In this document: positions 58,211 through 64,000 of the stretch, one piece after another
Layout: each line of letters begins with the position of its first letter
How positions within the stretch are numbered: position 1 is the first letter of the stretch
Assembly: GCA_037039685.1 (NCBI GenBank)
Contig: JAWNGF010000008.1
Location: 2,294,001 to 2,358,000 of the forward strand
Source: Ceratobasidium sp. AG-K
Taxonomy: Eukaryota; Basidiomycota; Agaricomycetes; Cantharellales; Ceratobasidiaceae
Direction: 5' to 3'
Length of the DNA stretch: 64,000 nt
Program-made: the position numbers and the translations under genes
Notes under the pieces: model-generated
Database searches by the model: none
What the model was told of the DNA's origin: nothing
Seen by the model: the letters and a program-made list of their open reading frames with translations, nothing else

Positions 58211-58834
58211 GGTGGAGAAAAGGAATTATGCAGTAGTACTAAAGTTGATATCACTGGTGTCTTTGTAACAAGAGAGATGCAGCAACAAATGGGTGGACAC
58301 AAAGGGGATAAAAACCTATAGTTTTCTTGGATGTCCAACAAAGAGTTGGTCCACTTTAGCCTGTTTGGTTGAACAACTTCTTGGTGTGAGATGTGGTTTT
58401 TTTGTACCAAAGTAGTATATTAGGTGTTAAGGTAGCAATAGTTTTCATCAACTGCTTTGGTCAAAGATGTGTTCCCAAGGAGACACTCAACTTGGTACTT
58501 GGGTTTTGGATGATGAGCATTATGCACTGAGCTTCTGCATTGCACACCTGGTGTTGGACTACCCTTATCAACTGATCAATGAGCCATGAATTGGCATCAT
58601 TCAGAGTAGGTATTTAGCAAGCAGTTGATTCTGGTGTCTGAAGCTGCTATAGCTTGCAAGAGGATCCTGATTGGGTTCACTGACAACTTGTGCTAGCTTG
58701 AGTTAACTAGTCTATATCAAGTATAGCTCTTCAACTGTTGTGGTGTGTCTGTTTTCCCCTGTACAGTCTATATAATAAAGTGGTGGAGACAGGGGCAACA
58801 TCAAGGACAACAGCCAGGACTTGCTGATTTATGA
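58211..58834. other. Family H leader between primer site and gag
   Basis: About 620 bp of untranslated leader in minus orientation with no ORF of note. It is longer than in element C (15 bp). Confidence 0.45.
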
Positions 58835-58846
58835 AGAACTTGACCA
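58835..58846 (-). other. Putative self-priming primer-binding site, family H
   Basis: The plus text AGAACTTGACCA is 2 nt from the 5' LTR-H. It matches the RNA-start segment AGAACTTAACCA of the 3' LTR at 11 of 12 bases, and the 5' LTR copy (AGAACTCAACCA) at 10 of 12. Confidence 0.65.
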
Positions 58847-58848
58847 AG

Positions 58849-59283
58849 TGTCAGACCCTGGCAACAACAGAACAATAGTACCCAACACCCAAACAGATGA
58901 TCAACACCTCAAGGATGGTTTAGGGGTAGGATGCAACAACATGCAGAAGTAAGAGTAATTGGACTTAGCAACCAGTCAGTGGGGCACAAACCACCTTAGC
59001 AGGATATGCTGATGATGGGTAGGAGTCAGAACAGTACCTGTTGATTAGACAAGTGGTTGAGTTCTGAGGTTTAAGCTTCAAACTATCCCACATTATATAC
59101 AGGAAGAATGCCAAGATGTAGGGTCTGATGGTGTGATATAAAATAATCATATGATGGCATGATGGTACTAGAGTACTACTAAGTCAGAGTTACACAACAT
59201 TGAAGAGTTACAAAACAAGTACATGTTACATCATGTGACTGTTGTTATCAAAAAAAGTGCATATATCTAAATAAACTTGACTT
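58849..59283 (-). repeat. 5' LTR-H, truncated
   Basis: Starts (plus strand) TGTCAGACCC and follows LTR-H to about 59283, where the last 40 or so bases (to TTGTGACA) are missing. Confidence 0.82.
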
Positions 59284-59413
59284 AGCTTGTTTGCTGTTGA
59301 CTCCATGCTCCCAGTGAGTGATGCCAGCAGAGCTACTGCATTGGCCAATCACCAAATACCTAGTAAAGGTGCATGAAATTATCTTCCCAGCAGCCAAGAT
59401 GTATGTTCCAGCA

Positions 59414-59903
59414 TGTTGTAAGCTTCTTCTTGGTGGCTATGAGACAAGCCGCAATGGAGAGTGGACGGCACTAAGACCTAAGTGACCTCTTGAACCACAA
59501 CACACTTAAGCGTCTGTAGGCTCTTGAGGGTAGGGGTGGTTCTAAGTGTCACTCAGAGGGGATGTTTGACGAGACAAAACAAGCTGGGGTTACCAGGCTT
59601 GTTGGTCCTCTATATATAATCACAAAGTGGCCGAGTCATACAAGGCGCAGCCACATGAGTCATACAAAAACAGCCAGTCAGGAGTGTCCATGTGAGTCAT
59701 GCTGTATGAACAGACATGACTCGTACAAAGCACAGCCGCGTTACACAGTGTAACACATAACCACAAGAAGGTGGCAACGCGGTAGGAAGAACAGGGGAAA
59801 GACCAACAAAGAACAAACACAAACACAAACACAAACACAAACACAAACAACAAGAGAGGATGAGACGTAGACGAGTCCGATGGCGAGAGCATGGCTCACA
59901 ACA
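59414..59903 (-). repeat. Solo LTR-C2, duplication CAGCA
   Basis: Plus ends are TGTTGTAAGC and GCTCACAACA (490 bp). CAGCA is at 59409-59413 and 59904-59908. The ACAAAC run (about 59812-59848) is longer than in the copy at 53636. Confidence 0.95.
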
Positions 59904-60040
59904 CAGCATCGGTTATGCAATGGGGATGCATGTGCATCATCCATGGAGCCAATTTGATCTACACATACAGATACCATAAGCTACGAGAGGGTGGACACAA
60001 GGCATCTTTTGTTCAGTTAAGATTCTTATTTTCAACTTGA

Positions 60041-60376
60041 ATGTCAGCCAATTCTAAAATAAAACAGTACAAGCTCAAGGTTGATTGGCTCACTGATATT
60101 CTGAATGCACCCCCCAACTTCAGCACTTCTTGGCACATCCTATTCCACCCAACTCCACCATCAACCCCAGCAACCACATTTGGACACTTTTTGCTGGCAT
60201 TGATTCTGGAGGCCTGGACCAAAGTCAGTACTTCATACAAGTACACTGTACTTCCTTACAAAGGTCAGCTTTCAAGTGGAGAAGTTGTTGATGTGGACAA
60301 CTTCAAATGTGCTATTGGGTGCATTTGCAATGGCAACAAGTGGTGGATTATCAATGGCATCTTGGGTGCTGAGTAA
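60041..60376 (+). CDS. Unknown 111-codon ORF
   Basis: Reads KVDWLTDILNAPPNFSTSWHILF, then a Pro/Thr stretch, a short hydrophobic segment (FGHFLLALILEAW), and CAIGCICNGNKWWIINGILGAE. The composition is protein-like, but no family is recognised. Upstream frames are broken, so it is more likely a fragment of a transposon-borne or decayed host gene than an intact gene. Confidence 0.3.
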   Translation: MSANSKIKQYKLKVDWLTDILNAPPNFSTSWHILFHPTPPSTPATTFGHFLLALILEAWTKVSTSYKYTVLPYKGQLSSGEVVDVDNFKCAIGCICNGNKWWIINGILGAE

Positions 60377-60530
60377 ATACAAGGTATGTGAATGCCTATG
60401 GCACTTAATTAAGCATATCATGTGGTCCCAGCCAGCTGATACAACACCACCTAGGACTAGAAAAGATGTGATTAAATTTACAATTGCTAATAGAGCTAGT
60501 GTCCACTCCACTTGATACACCCCCTAAGAC

Positions 60531-61549
60531 CTCCAGACAGTCCAAGGGTGGCTGACCAACCACCAGCAAACCCATCCAAGGATAACCTGCATGTCTGGAA
60601 GAAAGGTCAGGGGCCTGTTGGTAGTTCAGGCCAGCTGAGGTTCTAGATATCAAATCCAGGGGTCTGTTGACAGACATCTGTGGACTTTTCCTGCAGATTT
60701 TTGGACAATCCCAGGGTTTCCCCTGGACAATCTGGAAGTCTGGGGTCCAGAGTGGGTTGTCATCCTCAACAGCTGTATTCTTCCCTTTACCCTGTTCAAT
60801 ATGAATGGCAGAGGGTTCAGGGTTGCTCTGTGTGTCTGCAAAGCAAATGGTGGAGGAAGAGAGGAATGCAGACACTTGCAAAGGTGCAGGGGATTTATTC
60901 TTGGTGGTAGGGTGTTTAGGGATGCTTCCTGAGGTATCTTCTGACCCAAAATGCATGGGGACTTGGTAATCACACAAAGCAGAGCTCCTAAATGCCTGAG
61001 AGGGCCTGGGGGTGCCCTCCACTGAGATGCAAGATATCCCTCCTGTCCTGGGCAGAGTTGCTGGCTTGGGGGCTTCTGCATTGATTGCCTGGTTGACAGC
61101 ACAATCAACCTCCTGTTCTATGTGTAATTTCAGGGGGTCTACTAGCTCCTGGATTTGCTTCATGAGCACTAGTGTGTGATTCTCCATGATTTGGGAGATT
61201 CTGATGGGTTCTTCAATTGAAGTGTCATATATTGTGCTGTGAACACACTCTAGTTTTCTCCAATCATTGTCCATGAACAGGTACATGCCTCCTGAGGTGC
61301 TTTCACTTTCCAGGTGCTGAAGGGTTTTCCCTTGTTCTTGAGCTGGAAACTCATTGCCCTGGGGTTGATTAGTGCTCCATAGAGGTGTCTTAAAAAGAGG
61401 ATGTGCTTGGAGAAGATGGGGTTGATAATGGGAGAAGCTAGGCTGCTGAGAATGGGCCTGGGAATGTGTCCTTTGACAGCCTGGACAATGTGCAGCTGAT
61501 CAGAGCAATAAAAAGCAAGTTTGGGGGAATGTGGATGGCTACAGCCAAG
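60531..61549 (-). pseudogene. Family A' leader and gag start
   Basis: An open frame from 61286 (YLFMDNDWRKLECVHSTIYD, EQEVDCAVNQAINAEAPKP, GGISCISVEGTPRPSQAF) parallels the gag start of the 22318-28643 element and 37132-37820. It is the best-preserved copy of this leader. It ends abruptly near 60530 before any gag core or pol. Confidence 0.7.
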
Positions 61550-61562
61550 TAAGAACAATTTA
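61550..61562 (-). other. Putative self-priming primer-binding site, family A'
   Basis: The plus text AAGAACAATTTAC is 2 nt from the LTR and is matched exactly (13 of 13) by the reverse complement at 61693-61705 inside the LTR. Confidence 0.78.
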
Positions 61563-61564
61563 CA

Positions 61565-62052
61565 ATGTCACAACCCCATCAGAGAAGGCTGTTTGTGACT
61601 AATGAGTGGCTCTTAGGCCTAAAGATTACTGAGAGGCTCCAAAAGATGTTGGATAACCTCCTCAGGGCAAAGTAGAGTGGTTAAACAACAAGGTAAATTG
61701 TTCTTGGGGTTCCAAGACAATTTCCCATGCATCTGTTTATTAAGCAAACCAAAGAAGCACTATCTACATAGGGAAAGCACAGCAAGCCCAAATGGAGCAG
61801 GAGAAGAACATCAGAAGAAGAAGTGCATGTAGCACATGGAGATCTAATTGCAGCAATGTGGGAAAATCAGAGGACAGAGTCTACAAGCCAATCAGCCGAG
61901 TGTCTCAAGAACTATGTGATGGAAGTAATAACAAAGGAGCAACAATCAAAACAAATTATGTGGCAGAGGATAAGCACAGGAGAGAGAGTGAGCAGCACAC
62001 AGCACTGAGATGCACAACACATTGCCCTTAGCCAGGAGCATGGCTCATGACA
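61565..62052 (-). repeat. LTR-A', 5' LTR
   Basis: Plus ends are TGTCACAACCC and GGCTCATGACA (488 bp). The TATA box has decayed to AATAAA-type sequence near 61738. It is followed directly by an LTR-H piece. Confidence 0.85.
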
Positions 62053-62496
62053 ATGCAACACTTGAAGGAATGAGTAACACCTCAAGGATGGTTTAAGGGT
62101 GGGTTGCAACAACATGCAGGAGTAGGGGTAAGGTGCACTTGGCTAAAGAGCCTGGGTATTGACTAACTGCAGACCATGAAGGGTCTTTGGCTAGGTAGAG
62201 TTGGGATGGTACTTGTACTCAGGAAAATGGCTGAGTTCTGAAGTCTAAGCCTTGAACTCTCCCACTTTTTATTCATGAACAATGCCAAGACTTATGGTCT
62301 GACAGCATGATGTAAAATAATTGTATAAGGGCACTGTGGCTCAAGAGCTTCACTAAGTCTAAGTTACACAACATTTCAGGTTCCAAAACAATTGCATGCT
62401 ACATCACATGACTGTGGTTATCTCAAAAACAATGCATATATGTGAATAAACTTGACTTAGAGAAATAACAATGTCTCAATTCCTTGGTTCATGACA
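62053..62496 (-). repeat. LTR-H copy lacking its first bases
   Basis: Matches LTR-H from the GCAACACTTGAAGG region to a TTGGTTCATGACA end. The TGTCAG start is replaced by the abutting LTR-A' end. Confidence 0.75.
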
Positions 62497-63428
62497 GGAA
62501 TCTTCCATATATAAATATAAATGACTCCCAGCAATTTGTACTATCTGAGTTCTCTTGCTGGCATGATTTGACTCATCAACAGTGTTGGGTAATCATTTGG
62601 TCACTCATCCAGATCCCACTCAGCAGAAATGTGAAATCCTATGGGCTGCTCCATAGCTTGATTTCTCTTGCAAGCCCTTCTTTGGCTCCTTGAGTGCTTC
62701 AGAGCACATAATCACAATGCTCAGGACTGCTCAAGCAGCCTAAGGACAGCTCCTAAGCAAGACCAAGCTACATGGCACCCCACAGCTTTTGTGATTTTTG
62801 TTGAGCACACCACACTGGTTGAAAAGAATATCACTTGGCTCCATATTGAGCACCAAGTACTTCAGAACAAACAGAATGACTTTGGGGTTCCCTGAGTAGC
62901 TGGACTTATCAATATTGTAGTAGAAAGCATATGTTGATGCAGACAATTCTTGGGACCATGAGGCAGCTGCAGGGGACTAATCAGACAGGACAAGCTGAGC
63001 AAACATAGAGAAAAGCCTAGGATATTGTGAATGGAACAAATTCAGTTGTATTTTTGCTGCCTTAGGTTGGCCAAGTCCTTCCAGGCAACACAGAGAACAG
63101 TGCCAGTGATTTACTGAGCACTGAGAGTTCAACTAAATGGCTGAAATCCCCAGGGTTTAGCAGAGCTTGAGTCAATTCAGGATATGTGTTGATGGTAGTT
63201 GCAGCCCTGTTCTCTGAAGCTGCCTGATTGTCACCACACTGAGAGTCTGCAGAGTGCATTACTCAAAGATTGCCATGCAACCCTCCACATGATTCCTCTC
63301 AAACAGCAGGCACACCTTGTTGCAAATGTCAACAGAAAGGTTTGGGCCATCAGCAAAACTGTTTGCAGTTCCAAGAGTGTTTTAGATGATTTGGGGGATT
63401 TCTGGTGATTTGATACACAGACTTTGGA
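62497..63428. other. Unclassified, no gene seen
   Basis: Short frames on both strands without domains. It lies between two LTRs and may be further transposon remains. Confidence 0.4.
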
Positions 63429-63969
63429 TGTTGTGACCCATCCACAACACACATGAACTCTGCTTGCTTGACTTGACTTGTGGTGGCCGTAAGCGCCCTA
63501 TGTACATAGATGTGGCCCTCTCCCTTGTTTTGTGAGGTGTATGGATGACTTGTCCCCACAGCCCATATGGCTGTGCTGTCTTCTAGATCTGTCTTCTGGA
63601 AAGATCAACCTTCTAGAACTTCTCTCTGGAAAGGTCTTTGTGATTTGCTGACTGAGCATGGCGCCTGCTTGGCCACATATGTATTGTACCACTTTGAGGC
63701 ATTTATGCCTCTGACTAGTTATACCGGCTTGCAAGCATGGACTTACTCCAGCTTGCTTTGCCTTGTCATCTCTCCCCTTGAGTACAACTAAGTCACTAGG
63801 CCTTTAGACCATCACCTCAACACTAAGTGGGCCCCAGGCCATTGTCATAAAGTTGCTAAGGTTGCACTAGCAACTTAGCATATGGTATGGAGTCTCTAAA
63901 GGCAGCTCAAGGCCTATAAGGTGCGAATGGACACAGACATTGGTCAACCGGGATAGAAGGGTTGTGACA
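63429..63969 (+). repeat. LTR-G, 5' LTR of an element leaving the window
   Basis: Ends are TGTTGTGACCC and GGGTTGTGACA (541 bp). It contains AGCTTGCTTTGC near 63752-63763. It is followed by a primer-like motif, so the internal region continues beyond 64000. Confidence 0.82.
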
Positions 63970-63971
63970 TT

Positions 63972-63983
63972 GCAGACCAAGCT
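63972..63983 (+). other. Putative self-priming primer-binding site, second LTR-G
   Basis: GCAGACCAAGCT is 2 nt after the LTR end. It is complementary to the LTR segment AGCTTGCTTTGC at 10 of 12 positions. Confidence 0.55.
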
Positions 63984-64000
63984 ACATAAACCACTAGCCA

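Larger units (their letters stand above)
49976..59283 (-). mobile_element. Gypsy chromovirus, family H, with nested insertions
   Basis: Minus-strand order: 5' LTR (59283-58849, start truncated), primer motif, gag, protease, RT, RNase H, integrase (split by a solo LTR), chromodomain, polypurine tract, 3' LTR (52852-49976, holding a solo LTR-F). All pol parts are identifiable but carry frameshifts and stops. The outer duplication is lost with the truncated 5' LTR. Confidence 0.87.
59284..60530. other. Unclassified, holds a solo LTR and one unknown ORF
   Basis: Apart from the LTR-C2 at 59414-59903 and the frame at 60041-60376, nothing is recognised. The sequence is continuous across the LTR when one CAGCA copy is removed. 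Confidence 0.45.

Noticed and set aside
59812..59848. ACAAAC repeat as a CRISPR-like or telomeric array
   Set aside because: Short contiguous simple repeat inside an LTR, without spacers; telomere repeats in fungi are TTAGGG type.
1..64000. tRNA or rRNA genes
   Set aside because: Looked for tRNA-like clover-leaf cores and rRNA motifs by eye and found none convincing; a covariance-model scan would be needed to exclude them.

Overview
The window reads as nuclear DNA of a filamentous basidiomycete. Genes are cut by many introns of about 45-60 bp, the host proteins are typical fungal ones, and the repeats are Ty3/Gypsy chromoviruses, solo LTRs and a Tc1/mariner relic. A Rhizoctonia/Ceratobasidium-like agaricomycete is my best guess from gene style and repeat type; this is inference, not proof.

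Layout. 1-2851 is LTR debris from several Gypsy families. 2852-4421 is unclassified. 4422-18732 is a host gene island: RPT6 (26S proteasome ATPase, minus strand), a 4.6-kb stretch with no confident gene, a secreted DUF3237-like protein, an LCB3-type sphingoid-base-phosphate phosphatase, and the 5' part of the listerin/LTN1 ubiquitin ligase gene, which stops where repeats begin. From about 18.8 kb to the end almost everything is transposon. It comprises a decayed plus-strand Gypsy (19268-22090), a nearly full-length decayed minus-strand Gypsy (22318-28643, family A), further relics, a young Gypsy with 5-bp target duplications (41304-48523, family C), and a minus-strand Gypsy (49976-59283, family H).

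LTR family letters A, C, D, E, F, G and H are mine, assigned by comparing copies inside the window. Insertion order can be read from target-site duplications. A Tc1 transposase is split by element C and by a solo LTR-D. LTR-H holds a solo LTR-F, which in turn holds a 1.1-kb TA-flanked element with 320-bp inverted arms.

The most interesting signal is shared by families A, C, D, G and H. Exactly 2 nt after the 5' LTR lies a 12-13 nt motif complementary to an LTR segment that, in the copies where I measured it, lies 32-35 nt downstream of the LTR TATA box, where the RNA should start. This is the arrangement of the Tf1/sushi self-priming retrotransposons. Element C also has a canonical -1 frameshift site between gag and pol and a tryptophan-rich third ORF after pol. 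Its few lesions (two TGA codons, an RNase H Asp-to-Asn change, two LTR differences) all fit C-to-T change at CpG.
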